Source: SOIL31 sp964636815
GTDB lineage: Bacteria > Babelota > Babeliae > Babelales > Vermiphilaceae
Length of the DNA: 64,000 nucleotides
Assembly (NCBI GenBank): GCA_964636815.1
Contig: CAZWTF010000001.1
Span: forward strand, 124,001-188,000
Direction: 5' to 3'
Below are positions 16,801 to 24,750 of the stretch, one piece after another; position 1 is the first letter of the stretch, and the number at the start of each line of letters is the position of its first letter. The translations under genes were made by a program, and so were the position numbers. Below the pieces are notes generated by a model, which was not told the origin of the DNA, did not search any database, and saw nothing but the letters and a program-made list of their open reading frames with translations.

Positions 16801-17215
16801 GTCTCCAGCTTAACGCCGGAGGCCTTAATTTTCGTTTCACTCAAATTGTTTTTTCGCAAAGTGGTCACGAGACCACTCTGCACTCGCACGCAAACAGTTC
16901 CTTTTGATCCCTACGAGTTATAGGCTTAGGTCCCCATCAGTTGATGGGGATGTGATCCATATCGCTCAGAAGCGCTAGAATCACCCCGATAACTCGCACA
17001 TGTATTCATTTAAATTATTAAGATGACTACCTACACATTTCACCTGATGACTTAGGCTGTGCATTCCTATGTGCAGACTGTGGTCTGAAGTTGAAATGAT
17101 CGGGGGAATCCAAGGGAACTATTGGTGTCCATGGCGCGGAAGGGTGACAAGACCCTTTCGCAAAAAACAACCGTAACGGAGTGAAGGTTTAGGTCTCCGG
17201 CGTTAAGCTGGAGAT
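16801..17215. other. Large structured inverted-repeat element, copy A (candidate ncRNA or folding mobile element)
   Basis: This stretch holds no gene. Its ends are perfect 19-bp inverted repeats (16803-16821 and 17195-17213, CTCCAGCTTAACGCCGGAG and complement). Inward, each arm repeats the same order: a hairpin followed by a T run (16827-16847; complement 17169-17189), CGCAAA-like sequence, and a second hairpin (AGTGGTC/GACCACT 16860-16877; AAGGGT/ACCCTT 17140-17157). Next comes a conserved TTCC-rich segment ending near GATCC, then an arm-specific domain. The left domain (16910-17004) folds as a three-way junction: CGAGTTAT/ATAACTCG, TCCCCATC/GATGGGGA with AGTT loop, GTGAT/ATCAC. The right domain is closed by CATTTCA/TGAAATG (17036-17042, 17092-17098). 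Copy B is at 52499-53131 in reverse orientation. The transcribed strand is unknown. Confidence 0.7.
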
Positions 17216-17244
17216 TTGTTTTCTATTAAAAAAAATGATTTTTG

Positions 17245-17625
17245 TTACACATTATATTTATTCTCAACATACTGAGTTGCAAGTTGTTCGAGCACAGTTT
17301 GTGGATCTTGACGATTATATATGCGTGATCTTTGTCTGATCGCGCTATTTTCTTTTGGTTCTATAACTGTGATTGGCCGTGCATCTTGTAAATGAGAACA
17401 TTCAATGCAATGTCTTCCTTTGATAACATTGCAATTGCAAGGGCAATCAAGAAATTGTTCTTGTTTATCGATACAGTTAGGTCCAGAAAAAACTGGTGCA
17501 GTGAATAGGGAGATTAGTAGTATCAGTCCCGCGCTCGCCCTGAACTTGTTGAAGGGTTTCTTCGAGCGCTCTAAGATATCCTGCGACAGGCTCAGGATGA
17601 GCGCAATTGTATTTATTTTTTTCAT
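17245..17625 (-). CDS. Small secreted Cys-containing protein with a repeat inside its signal peptide
   Basis: A 126-residue protein of unknown function. Its leader starts MKKINTIALILSLS and resumes as GLILLISLFTAPVFSG; the 20 or so residues between (QDILERSKKPFNKFRASA) are hydrophilic and are encoded by a doubled family-1 palindromic repeat at 17530-17604. The mature part has CPCNC and RHCIEC cysteine groups, possibly a metal site. The ATG overlaps the stop codon of the upstream small gene (ATGA), implying coupled translation. Whether the interrupted leader still directs export is open; the second hydrophobic part alone could act as one. Confidence 0.7.
   Translation of the reverse strand: MKKINTIALILSLSQDILERSKKPFNKFRASAGLILLISLFTAPVFSGPNCIDKQEQFLDCPCNCNVIKGRHCIECSHLQDARPITVIEPKENSAIRQRSRIYNRQDPQTVLEQLATQYVENKYNV
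17530..17604. repeat. Doubled family-1 palindromic element inside a coding gene
   Basis: On the minus strand two units lie back to back: GCGCTCATCCTGAGCCTGTC...AGAGCGC, then TCGAAG...AGGGCGAGCGC. The first matches the intact unit at 52421-52459 nearly base for base, including GGATATCTT. It is in frame within the gene at 17245-17625. Confidence 0.8.
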
Positions 17626-17789
17626 GATTTTTTATCCTTTTCTTGCGTGTTAATTGCATTTTCTTCTATTTCATACTGTTCAAAAAATGGCCGTTCATCA
17701 TCGCATGAAAATTCACAAGGGCATGATATGAGATTATTGTTTTGTAGGATGCTTATGATGGTGAATATAAAAAATATATATTTTCTCAT
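17622..17789 (-). CDS. Small secreted Cys-rich peptide, translationally coupled
   Basis: This 55-residue open frame begins MRKYIFFIFTIISIL, a signal peptide, and continues NNNLISCPCEFSCDDERPFF with three closely spaced cysteines, ending QEKDKKS. GAGG lies at a good distance before the ATG, and its TGA overlaps the ATG of the next gene by 4 nt (ATGA). The CPC group recalls CPCNC in that next protein, so the pair may act together. The function is unknown. Confidence 0.7.
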   Translation of the reverse strand: MRKYIFFIFTIISILQNNNLISCPCEFSCDDERPFFEQYEIEENAINTQEKDKKS

Positions 17790-17882
17790 AGCAATATCCT
17801 CACAGTTAATAAATTTTATCGCTATTTTTCTATTGTCACAATTATTATACTGTTGTTAAAATTCAAATTGCAATAATAGAAA

Positions 17883-18509
17883 TTAATTAAGAGGAAAAGA
17901 TCGTAGCAAGCTTAGTGTATAGAGCCCAAAAGAAAAAATGACTATTCCCGAAATATAATTGAGGTAGGAAAGAAGTTTGATAATGACTTTTGTGGGCAAT
18001 AATTCATCGGATATTGATAAACACAACCACCAAAGTAATGAACCTAAAAATACTCCCACTACAAAAATAAGTAATTCGGAATATTGTGTAAATTCAATTT
18101 TGAACCCTATAAAAAGCGATATAAATTCTAAAATTGTTGAGCTGTTGGTGAGTGTGAAAAGGAATGTGACAATAAAAACCTTTATTGCTTTTCCTGGGAT
18201 AGGTTTTACTTTATCAAGAGATGGTGCATCTAAAAATCTTTTTATTCCAAAGGCGCATAGAAATAATCCACCAATAATAGTAAGTATTGTTTCATGATGA
18301 ATAAGGTAAGGTTTGCTTACTTGAAACACAATGATTGCTAAAATTCCGTAGATAAGATCGGCGCATGCCGCCGCTAATCCCGTGATGATACCTATTGCAA
18401 TGTTTCGTTCGGTTTCTTTGATGCAGAGAAATCCAATAGCTTCTCCAGGTGCAGCAAGAGCAAAACCAGCAACAATGCCTTGTGTAATGATAGTATGTAC
18501 ATTAAACAT
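17883..18509 (-). CDS. LysE/RhtB-family amino acid exporter
   Basis: A 208-residue inner-membrane protein with about six hydrophobic helices. The N-terminus ITQGIVAGFALAAPGEAIGFLCIKETERN matches the LysE family pattern (G-x-x-x-GxxPGP region followed by a basic turn), and GIITGLAAACADLIYGILAII fits the second helix. The substrate cannot be told from sequence. AAGGACTATC precedes the ATG. The gene lies downstream of gatA and is separated from it by a terminator. Confidence 0.8.
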   Translation of the reverse strand: MFNVHTIITQGIVAGFALAAPGEAIGFLCIKETERNIAIGIITGLAAACADLIYGILAIIVFQVSKPYLIHHETILTIIGGLFLCAFGIKRFLDAPSLDKVKPIPGKAIKVFIVTFLFTLTNSSTILEFISLFIGFKIEFTQYSELLIFVVGVFLGSLLWWLCLSISDELLPTKVIIKLLSYLNYISGIVIFSFGLYTLSLLRSFPLN

Positions 18510-18551
18510 GATAGTCCTTTTTTTGTTGAGAGCTTATAGACATTATAAAAA

Positions 18552-18583
18552 AAAGAAGCGGTTTGTTTCCGCTTCTTTTTTTT
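18552..18583 (-). terminator. Terminator of gatC-gatA
   Basis: AGAAGCGG (18554-18561) pairs with CCGCTTCT (18569-18576), with A and T runs on both sides, just beyond the gatA stop. Confidence 0.88.
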
Positions 18584-18597
18584 ATAATCACTTATTT

Positions 18598-20046
18598 TTA
18601 ATATCCAGCAGGTGTTTTTGTATGCCAATCAGTTGCCTGTTGGAATGCATGACCAACTTGGAATAATAGTTCTTCAGATAGATGAGGGCCAACAATCTGG
18701 AATCCAATTGGGAGATTGTCTTTGCTGATACCACATGACAATGAAAGCGCAGGAATGCCTGCTATGTTCATTGCGCAGGTGAAGTAGTCTTGCAGATCCA
18801 TTTGCAGCTTATCGTTTTCGAATGCGCCTATTTTGAATGCCGGTGCAGGGTGTACTGGCATAACCAAGATATCAACATCAGCAAATGCTTGTTTAAATTC
18901 ATGGCTGATGAGATTTTGTACTTTTTGTGCATTGTTGTAAAACTGTCCAGCATGACCTGCTGAAAGAACATAATTACCAACTAAAATACGCGATCGTACT
19001 TCCTGCCCAAAGCCATCATGACGACTATTGAAGTACATTTTTGATAAGCTTTGTGCTTTTTTATTGCGTAGGCCGTAGCGAACGCCATCAAAACGAGCCA
19101 AATTGGATGCGGCTTCTGCACGGCTTAAAATAAAGTATGTTGCTGCTGCGTAATCAAGTGTTGGTAGTTGCATCTCTTTGATTGATGCACCTTGTGACTC
19201 AAAAACTTTAATTGCTTCTTTAATTTTTTCTATAATTTCTGTATCCATGCCTTCTGCATAGAGAGCATTTTTTACAACACCAATTTTGAGATTTTGTGGT
19301 AATTTACCATCAAGTTTTTGCGTGTAGTCTTTTTTTTCGACTTGTTGCATTGATGCATCATTTTTGTCTTTACCAGCAATAACAGAAAGGACGCGTGCAT
19401 TATCATACACCGTTCGTGTTGCAATACCGATTTGATCAAGTGATGATGCGTAAGCAACCAATCCATAGCGAGAAATTAATCCGTATGTTGGTTTGAGGCC
19501 TACAATTCCACACAGTGCCGCTGGTTGACGCACAGATCCGCCTGTTTCAGAACCAAGAGCCCATGGAACAAGTCCTGCAGCTACTGCCGCAATAGATCCA
19601 CCACTAGATCCGCCAGGTACACGTGAAAGATCCCATGGATTGTGAGTTTTTTTAAATGCAGATGTTTCGGTGGAGCTTCCCATGGCAAACTCATCCATAT
19701 TTGCTCGACCAATCAGCAAAGCACCCGCATCTTTTAAGCGCTTGGTGGCAGTTGCATCATATGTTGCAACAAAATTTTCTAATATTTTTGATGCACATGA
19801 AGTGGTACGATCTTTTTGGCAAATATTATCTTTAATAAGCCCAGGGATGCCGAATAGTTCACCGCCTTGTGCGTTACTGTCTTTTAAGATTGATTCTTTA
19901 TCAAATATTTCTAATGCTGAACCAATTTCACCATCAAAAGCTTCAAATCGTCTGATGTAAAATTCGAGAATTTCTTCTCGAGTGATTTCTTTATTTGCTA
20001 ATTTTTGTTCTAATTCTTGGATTGTTATAAATGGATGGATGCTCAT
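18598..20046 (-). CDS. gatA: Glutamyl-tRNA(Gln) amidotransferase subunit A
   Basis: GatA frees ammonia from glutamine for conversion of Glu-tRNA(Gln) to Gln-tRNA(Gln) (and Asp-tRNA(Asn) in many bacteria) within GatCAB. The 482-residue length is normal. The amidase Ser-cisSer-Lys triad is intact: Lys72 in GLIKDN, Ser147 in VPGGSSGGS and Ser171 in GSETGGSVRQPA. Its ATG overlaps the gatC stop by 1 nt (TAATG). gatB is not in this window. Confidence 0.97.
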   Translation of the reverse strand: MSIHPFITIQELEQKLANKEITREEILEFYIRRFEAFDGEIGSALEIFDKESILKDSNAQGGELFGIPGLIKDNICQKDRTTSCASKILENFVATYDATATKRLKDAGALLIGRANMDEFAMGSSTETSAFKKTHNPWDLSRVPGGSSGGSIAAVAAGLVPWALGSETGGSVRQPAALCGIVGLKPTYGLISRYGLVAYASSLDQIGIATRTVYDNARVLSVIAGKDKNDASMQQVEKKDYTQKLDGKLPQNLKIGVVKNALYAEGMDTEIIEKIKEAIKVFESQGASIKEMQLPTLDYAAATYFILSRAEAASNLARFDGVRYGLRNKKAQSLSKMYFNSRHDGFGQEVRSRILVGNYVLSAGHAGQFYNNAQKVQNLISHEFKQAFADVDILVMPVHPAPAFKIGAFENDKLQMDLQDYFTCAMNIAGIPALSLSCGISKDNLPIGFQIVGPHLSEELLFQVGHAFQQATDWHTKTPAGY

Positions 20047-20333
20047 TATTGACCTTCAATAATTACGGGAACTACAAAGAAGTCGCCTTCACGTTCTGGT
20101 GCTTGCGCAAGAATAGCTTGTGAATCTGTAGGAATAACAACATCTTCACGTTCAACATTGCTATTTTTTAAAGATGGCATATTAACATCTTTTGCTATTT
20201 CTTGTACGCGTGCAGCGTAGCTGAGTACTGCGCTTACATGCTGTATTGTTGAAGCGATTTCTGTTTCATGAAGTTCTATGTGTGAGAGACGTGCAATTTT
20301 TTCAATTTCTTCTTTAGTAATCAGTTGTGTCAT
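20046..20333 (-). CDS. gatC: Glutamyl-tRNA(Gln) amidotransferase subunit C
   Basis: GatC is the small subunit that holds GatA and GatB together. The 95-residue product starts MTQLITKEEIEKIARLSHIEL, the family pattern. I chose this ATG because AAAGGAAAT lies 4 nt upstream and the conserved part starts there; a longer frame would run into the MATE gene end. The C-terminus is the usual REGDFFVVPVIIEGQ. It is cotranscribed with gatA. Confidence 0.95.
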   Translation of the reverse strand: MTQLITKEEIEKIARLSHIELHETEIASTIQHVSAVLSYAARVQEIAKDVNMPSLKNSNVEREDVVIPTDSQAILAQAPEREGDFFVVPVIIEGQ

Positions 20334-20347
20334 ATATTTCCTTTGGT

Positions 20348-21748
20348 TTAAACCGTTGGTGTTTTCCAATGTTCACTGCGGAATCGTCTAATATACCATA
20401 TGCTCATTAATGCATTGCCAAGATAAAATGACCCATATAGTAAAACAAGTTTTATTACTTCATTTTTGAATGTTAATGTTGATAACAAATATGACATGGG
20501 AACAAAATAACAAAAACAGGTAACAAATCTTACTATCATGACAATGCGAACATTACCAGCTCCGCGTAGGGCTCCTGATAAGATTAATTGTACCAGATCA
20601 AAAATAATAAATATACTCAGGAGCGGAAACGCTTGCATCGCCAGATCGGTAAAATCACCTTTTTTATCAAAAATATTAATGATGTATTCGCGCTTGTAAA
20701 TAAAAAAACCGAGAACAATTGATACCATTCCAGAAGCTAAGAACATTATTTTTTTAATGTTAATTTTAACACCATCCCAGTTTTTTATGCCAACATCATT
20801 GCTGACAAGAAAGGTAATAACTTGCGCAAAGGCAAGCGCTGGTAAGAATGCAAATCGTTCCATATCTTTTACCACACATGCAGCTGCAATGCCATTGGTT
20901 CCCATTGTTGCAACCATTTTTCCAAGCCACACATATGCCCATGCCATAACTGCTTTATCAAGCATTACAGGCCATGATACAGAAATAAGATGCTTAACGT
21001 ATGAAATATCAGTAAGTGCAGAAAAAAGTTTGATGCCATATTTGCGATTTTTTTCATTGAATAGTACATACCCAAGCGCAAGGGTCATCATGCTGCCATA
21101 TTGAATAATTGTAGCAATCGCAGAACCCTGCAGACCCATTTCAGGAAATCCCCATTTTCCAAAAATAAGTACATAGTCAAAGAAAACAAAAAGTATCGAT
21201 CCAAAAATAAAAATTTTCATTGGAGTGCGTGCATTTTTAATACCACGCAAAAATCCTACGAGCGCCAGATAAATAAACATACAAAGAACGCCAACAGCGC
21301 GTAATCGTAAAAACGGAACGCCTAGCGCTATGATCTCTTCTGAAACGCCATACCATGCATAAATAGTATGTGCACCAAAAAAAAGAAAGCTCCCAAAAAG
21401 TATTCCCACAATGGTGGTAAGCCAAAAAGCATCACGAATGGTGCGACCGACATTTTCAAATGAGTTTTGACCATTAAATTGACCACTGATAACGATAGTA
21501 CCCACAGAAAGTGCTTCGCCAACTTTAATAATTAAGTGAAGGAAGCTATTGGTAACGCCGAGTGTTGCATAGGTATGAACGGAAGCGAGTGATCCAATAA
21601 ATGCTGCGTCAAGCCAAAAAGGCATTGCGTATAAGAGAAAGTTTGTGATGAATTCAGGTAAGAAATAATGCAATAGCGTGCTATACGTTTCACCTTTTTC
21701 GCTTGTCCAGATGTCGTTGAGATGTCGTGTGAGAGAACTTCTTACCAT
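20348..21748 (-). CDS. MATE-family efflux transporter
   Basis: A 466-residue inner-membrane protein with about 12 helices. It matches multidrug and toxin extrusion transporters: the first helix pair AMPFWLDAAFIGSL, the conserved VGEALSVGTIVISGQFNGQ and the half-way repeat PVMLDKAVMAWAYVWLGKMVA. These antiporters expel cationic compounds using Na+ or H+. AAGGAG precedes the ATG. It lies 15 nt upstream of gatC and 18 nt downstream of rsmG, suggesting an rsmG-MATE-gatC-gatA transcript. Confidence 0.9.
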   Translation of the reverse strand: MVRSSLTRHLNDIWTSEKGETYSTLLHYFLPEFITNFLLYAMPFWLDAAFIGSLASVHTYATLGVTNSFLHLIIKVGEALSVGTIVISGQFNGQNSFENVGRTIRDAFWLTTIVGILFGSFLFFGAHTIYAWYGVSEEIIALGVPFLRLRAVGVLCMFIYLALVGFLRGIKNARTPMKIFIFGSILFVFFDYVLIFGKWGFPEMGLQGSAIATIIQYGSMMTLALGYVLFNEKNRKYGIKLFSALTDISYVKHLISVSWPVMLDKAVMAWAYVWLGKMVATMGTNGIAAACVVKDMERFAFLPALAFAQVITFLVSNDVGIKNWDGVKINIKKIMFLASGMVSIVLGFFIYKREYIINIFDKKGDFTDLAMQAFPLLSIFIIFDLVQLILSGALRGAGNVRIVMIVRFVTCFCYFVPMSYLLSTLTFKNEVIKLVLLYGSFYLGNALMSIWYIRRFRSEHWKTPTV

Positions 21749-21766
21749 GCTGCTCCTTAAAAAGGG

Positions 21767-22414
21767 TTATGGACTTTGTTTAAAAAAAACAAATTTCCTT
21801 TGTTTGTTATCTATCGTATAGAATACCTCTTTTTCTATAAAAGGCGCTTCTATTTTTTCAGGAACCCATTGTTGTGAAGCCCAGTAGACAAGTGTAGCAT
21901 TTTTATACGCAGATGTTGGTTTGAATATACGTACCAGCTCTTCTGGTTGTAATGATGCTCGGGCAAAGAAATAATCTATTGAATATTTTGTACTGCGTAA
22001 AAAGGTTCTCCAGTCATGGGGATATACCGTGACATTGTCGAGTGCAAATTGTTTAATGATATACTCAAGAAAGGTTCTTTTTTTATTGTTTACTTCAATC
22101 AAGGTTGTGTGTAGGTGTGGATATAAGATTTTTAAAGGAATTCCCGGAAAACCAGCTCCCGTACCAATATCAGCAGTTGATTGTATGGTTGTAAAATCTA
22201 TATGTTTGGAAAGAGCCAGAGAATCATTGAAATGGTACTGGATAATGCCTTTAGGGTCAGTTATTGCTGTGAGGTTGAATTTATTATTCCATTCAATCAA
22301 TAGTTTTAAATATTGGCCTAACATATCAGTTTGGGTTTTTGTTAAGTTATATTCTTTGGCTAGTATGTCTAACTGGGTGACTGAAGAATTGTTCTCTGGA
22401 TGCTGTTTGTCCAT
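21767..22414 (-). CDS. rsmG: 16S rRNA (guanine-527-N7)-methyltransferase
   Basis: RsmG methylates G527 of 16S rRNA with SAM. The 215-residue length is normal. It has the family N-terminal helices (YLKLLIEWNNKFNLTAI), the SAM-binding loop STADIGTGAGFPGIPLKI and downstream LIEVNNKKRTFLEYI. AAGGGAAT precedes the ATG. It is the first gene of the rsmG-MATE-gatC-gatA series. Confidence 0.95.
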   Translation of the reverse strand: MDKQHPENNSSVTQLDILAKEYNLTKTQTDMLGQYLKLLIEWNNKFNLTAITDPKGIIQYHFNDSLALSKHIDFTTIQSTADIGTGAGFPGIPLKILYPHLHTTLIEVNNKKRTFLEYIIKQFALDNVTVYPHDWRTFLRSTKYSIDYFFARASLQPEELVRIFKPTSAYKNATLVYWASQQWVPEKIEAPFIEKEVFYTIDNKQRKFVFFKQSP

Positions 22415-22505
22415 TTTTATTCCCTTGAAATATAGCTTTTATATTTTGATCTATGGTAGCATGATTATGAGCAAAATACAATTTGTATTACCTGTGGGGC
22501 GGTGT

Positions 22506-23195
22506 ATGAAAAAAAGTTATTATGTTCTTGTGATGGCATTATTGTGTTGTTCTGTAAGGGTTGTGGCTGATCCTATAATCACCTTTTTTTTTAAACCTGT
22601 TCCTGATATAAAAAAAGTTACTCAGAAGATTAAAAAGCCGGGTAGGCTCGCTAAGCATGCTGCGAATGGTATTGTGCAACACACTCCTGTTGCGGGTATT
22701 TTGGTGACATACGCAGGTTATGTGACCGCATCAAATTATAATGGAGAAATTGTACTACCAAGAAAGCATCAAAAAACAGGTATTACTATTTTAGTGACAC
22801 CAGAAATGACACCAATTGCGTTATTTGAAAATACTATCTTACATTGGCAACTGATACCAGGATTACCAGCTCAAATGTACTCATGTGAACTGCAGCAGGA
22901 TGGTAAAACAGGAGGTTATTATTGGAATACACAAGAAGCTGATTTGCCAGAAGATAATAAAATTCCTCTTTCTGCTATAGTGATTACAGCTGATCCAAAA
23001 AATATTGTAATCAACCCAGGTCAATCTGTAACTAATGAGACGGCAAATCTTGTATTGCCAGATATCTTTGTAAGAAAAGGGATTAATATTGTGAAAAACA
23101 GTTCTTATATGTTGACTGTTCGACATTTCTTTAAACCTATTGATACGGAAGAAAAGCGTGAACCGCTCAAAATGATTACTCATATTATTGATTAA
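22506..23195 (+). CDS. Secreted protein of unknown function
   Basis: The 229-residue product starts MKKSYYVLVMALLCCSVRVV, a signal peptide ending VVADP. The mature protein is mostly beta-type with no cysteine clusters; segments such as TPVAGILVTYAGYVTASNYN and ITILVTPEMTPIALFENT are readable but match no family I know. The frame is open upstream, but that part is antisense to rsmG and is not credible as protein. GGGGCGG before the ATG is the likely ribosome site. Confidence 0.75.
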   Translation: MKKSYYVLVMALLCCSVRVVADPIITFFFKPVPDIKKVTQKIKKPGRLAKHAANGIVQHTPVAGILVTYAGYVTASNYNGEIVLPRKHQKTGITILVTPEMTPIALFENTILHWQLIPGLPAQMYSCELQQDGKTGGYYWNTQEADLPEDNKIPLSAIVITADPKNIVINPGQSVTNETANLVLPDIFVRKGINIVKNSSYMLTVRHFFKPIDTEEKREPLKMITHIID

Positions 23196-23228
23196 GGAGC
23201 GTCATTTTTTAAAATTATAAATCCTGCT

Positions 23229-23234
23229 ATACTA
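23229..23234 (+). promoter_or_regulatory. Likely -10 box for hexulose-phosphate synthase
   Basis: TATACT lies 42 nt before the start codon in an otherwise non-coding 80-nt spacer. No good -35 is seen at 17 nt. Confidence 0.35.
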
Positions 23235-23275
23235 GACTAGATGGGCATTATTCCACATTCTTTGAGGAACGTGAT

Positions 23276-23902
23276 ATGAAGTTACAAATTTCATTTGATC
23301 TTATTGATTTAGATAAGGCGATTGCTATTAGTTCAAAAGTTGCTCAATATGCCGATATTATTGAAGTGGGGACAATTCTTATTTATCATCATGGAACAGA
23401 TGCTGTAAAGCGATTTAAAGAAGCATTTCCTGATAAAATTATCTTAGCTGATACAAAAATTGTTGATCGCGGCAAAGAAGTAGTAGACCTATTTGCACAA
23501 GCAGGAGCAGATTGGATTACTGTCATGGCGGGAACGTCTGCAAATGTGATTCACGCAACAACTACTGCAGCGCATAACGTAAATATTAAAGTAATGCTTG
23601 ATCTTATTGATTCAGATTCAGTAGGTCAATCAGCATTAGAAGCAAAAAATATTGGTGCTGATGCATTACTATTTCACCAGCCGTATAGCGAAGCAGATTC
23701 CCTTGTTTTTCTTGATAAGTGGGATCTGATAAAAGGCAATAGCAATTTGCCTATTTTTGTTTCTGCAAAAATAAATCGTGAGAATGTTGATAAAATTGTG
23801 GCTCTGGGCCCCGACGCTATTATCGTTGGCTTGGCGATCACTGATGCGGAAGATAGTGCACAGGAGGCACAATATTTTGCGGATTTACTGGGTAAGTTAT
23901 AA
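23276..23902 (+). CDS. 3-hexulose-6-phosphate synthase (OMP decarboxylase superfamily)
   Basis: This enzyme joins formaldehyde to ribulose 5-phosphate, or runs backward to make pentose from hexose phosphate where the oxidative pentose pathway is absent. The 208-residue barrel starts MKLQISFDLIDLDKAIAI and has the metal and substrate motif DxKxxD in IILADTKIVDRGKEVVD, then GADWITVMAG and the phosphate-binding C-terminus GPDAIIVGLAITDAED. The closely related 3-keto-L-gulonate-6-phosphate decarboxylase is the alternative. Its partner isomerase is not here. The stop codon directly abuts the stop of the convergent inositol oxygenase gene. Confidence 0.88.
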   Translation: MKLQISFDLIDLDKAIAISSKVAQYADIIEVGTILIYHHGTDAVKRFKEAFPDKIILADTKIVDRGKEVVDLFAQAGADWITVMAGTSANVIHATTTAAHNVNIKVMLDLIDSDSVGQSALEAKNIGADALLFHQPYSEADSLVFLDKWDLIKGNSNLPIFVSAKINRENVDKIVALGPDAIIVGLAITDAEDSAQEAQYFADLLGKL

Positions 23903-24739
23903 TTACCAGTTAATCACCTCAGGAAAAAACTCAGCCACTAATTCTTGGTAATATGGTAAAAGCTCAGCGCTATTAATTGGTTCTGGGCTTTTTGAATAAA
24001 GATCATAGCTGCTAAATAGTTTGAGCCATTGCATCATTGATATATCATAATCATTCATTAAATAATCATATGCGCTTTCTTTGTGTGCAGCATAAAATGA
24101 ATGATATCTAATAATATATAACGCTTCTTTAGGCAGATAATTTTTGACGACAGAGTAAAGATATTCATCATGTCCCCAAGACATATGGACGTTATCAAGT
24201 CCACAATGTGGTGTGTATATGCCATATTGTGTTTGTAGCCCAGGGTTATTGATATCAGGATTATATTGAAAGTATGGTGTAAAGATTATTTTGTCTGAAT
24301 AAGCGCAACCAACGGGGAATGTGTCGCCAACAACAGCCCATTGAGGTTCGTTGAACAGTAATAAAACTTTTCCAAGATCATGAATCAGTCCAGTTAAAAT
24401 AAGCCAGCGTGGATGACCATCCTTGCGTAATTTTTCAGCAGTTTGGAATGCGTGAACAGATTGAGGTAGTGATAAATCAGGATCGCTTTCATCAACAATG
24501 TTATCAAGAGCTTCTATTGCTTGCCAAATTCCCATATGCAGCTTATCGAGCGCTGCATATTTTTGTTTTTGTGTAAGTACAAATTCTAATGTTTGATATG
24601 TGTGATTGAGGCGATAAAACTGTTTAACCGTTTCAGATGCACTATTTTCATAATCGCGAAATTCAGTTTGAGGTTTCATAGTAAAACTGTTTGTTGAAGT
24701 TAGGAGTGATATGCAAAACAGAATATTGCTTTTTTTCAT
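23903..24739 (-). CDS. Secreted myo-inositol oxygenase
   Basis: MIOX cleaves myo-inositol with O2 to D-glucuronate using a di-iron centre. The 278-residue protein matches the eukaryotic family closely: DPDLSLPQSVHAFQTAE, LTGLIHDLGKVL, FTPYFQYNPDINNP, YGIYTPHCGLDNVHMSWGHD and IRYHSFYAAH. All six iron ligands can be placed (His96, His120, Asp121, His190, His213, Asp246), with spacing like the mammalian enzyme. The N-terminus is a signal peptide ending NSFT before Met21-Lys22. Export of this normally cytosolic enzyme suggests action on host inositol (inference). It is the downstream neighbour of the PAP2-like gene. Confidence 0.95.
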   Translation of the reverse strand: MKKSNILFCISLLTSTNSFTMKPQTEFRDYENSASETVKQFYRLNHTYQTLEFVLTQKQKYAALDKLHMGIWQAIEALDNIVDESDPDLSLPQSVHAFQTAEKLRKDGHPRWLILTGLIHDLGKVLLLFNEPQWAVVGDTFPVGCAYSDKIIFTPYFQYNPDINNPGLQTQYGIYTPHCGLDNVHMSWGHDEYLYSVVKNYLPKEALYIIRYHSFYAAHKESAYDYLMNDYDISMMQWLKLFSSYDLYSKSPEPINSAELLPYYQELVAEFFPEVINW

Positions 24740-24750
24740 ACTTTTTCTCT

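Noticed and set aside
16803..17213. Integron attC site: the element ends contain GCTTAAC and GTTAAGC, which fit the RYYYAAC/GTTRRRY consensus
   Set aside because: The spacing (about 400 nt) is far beyond known attC sites, no integrase or cassette array is present, and 7-mers this loose occur by chance.
18392..18666. Open frames on both strands around the gatA terminator
   Set aside because: They run through a terminator hairpin and are shadows of the LysE-type and gatA genes.
22029..22505. N-terminal extension of the 22506 gene
   Set aside because: The extension lies antisense to rsmG and reads as low-quality protein; a clean signal peptide with a ribosome site starts at 22506.
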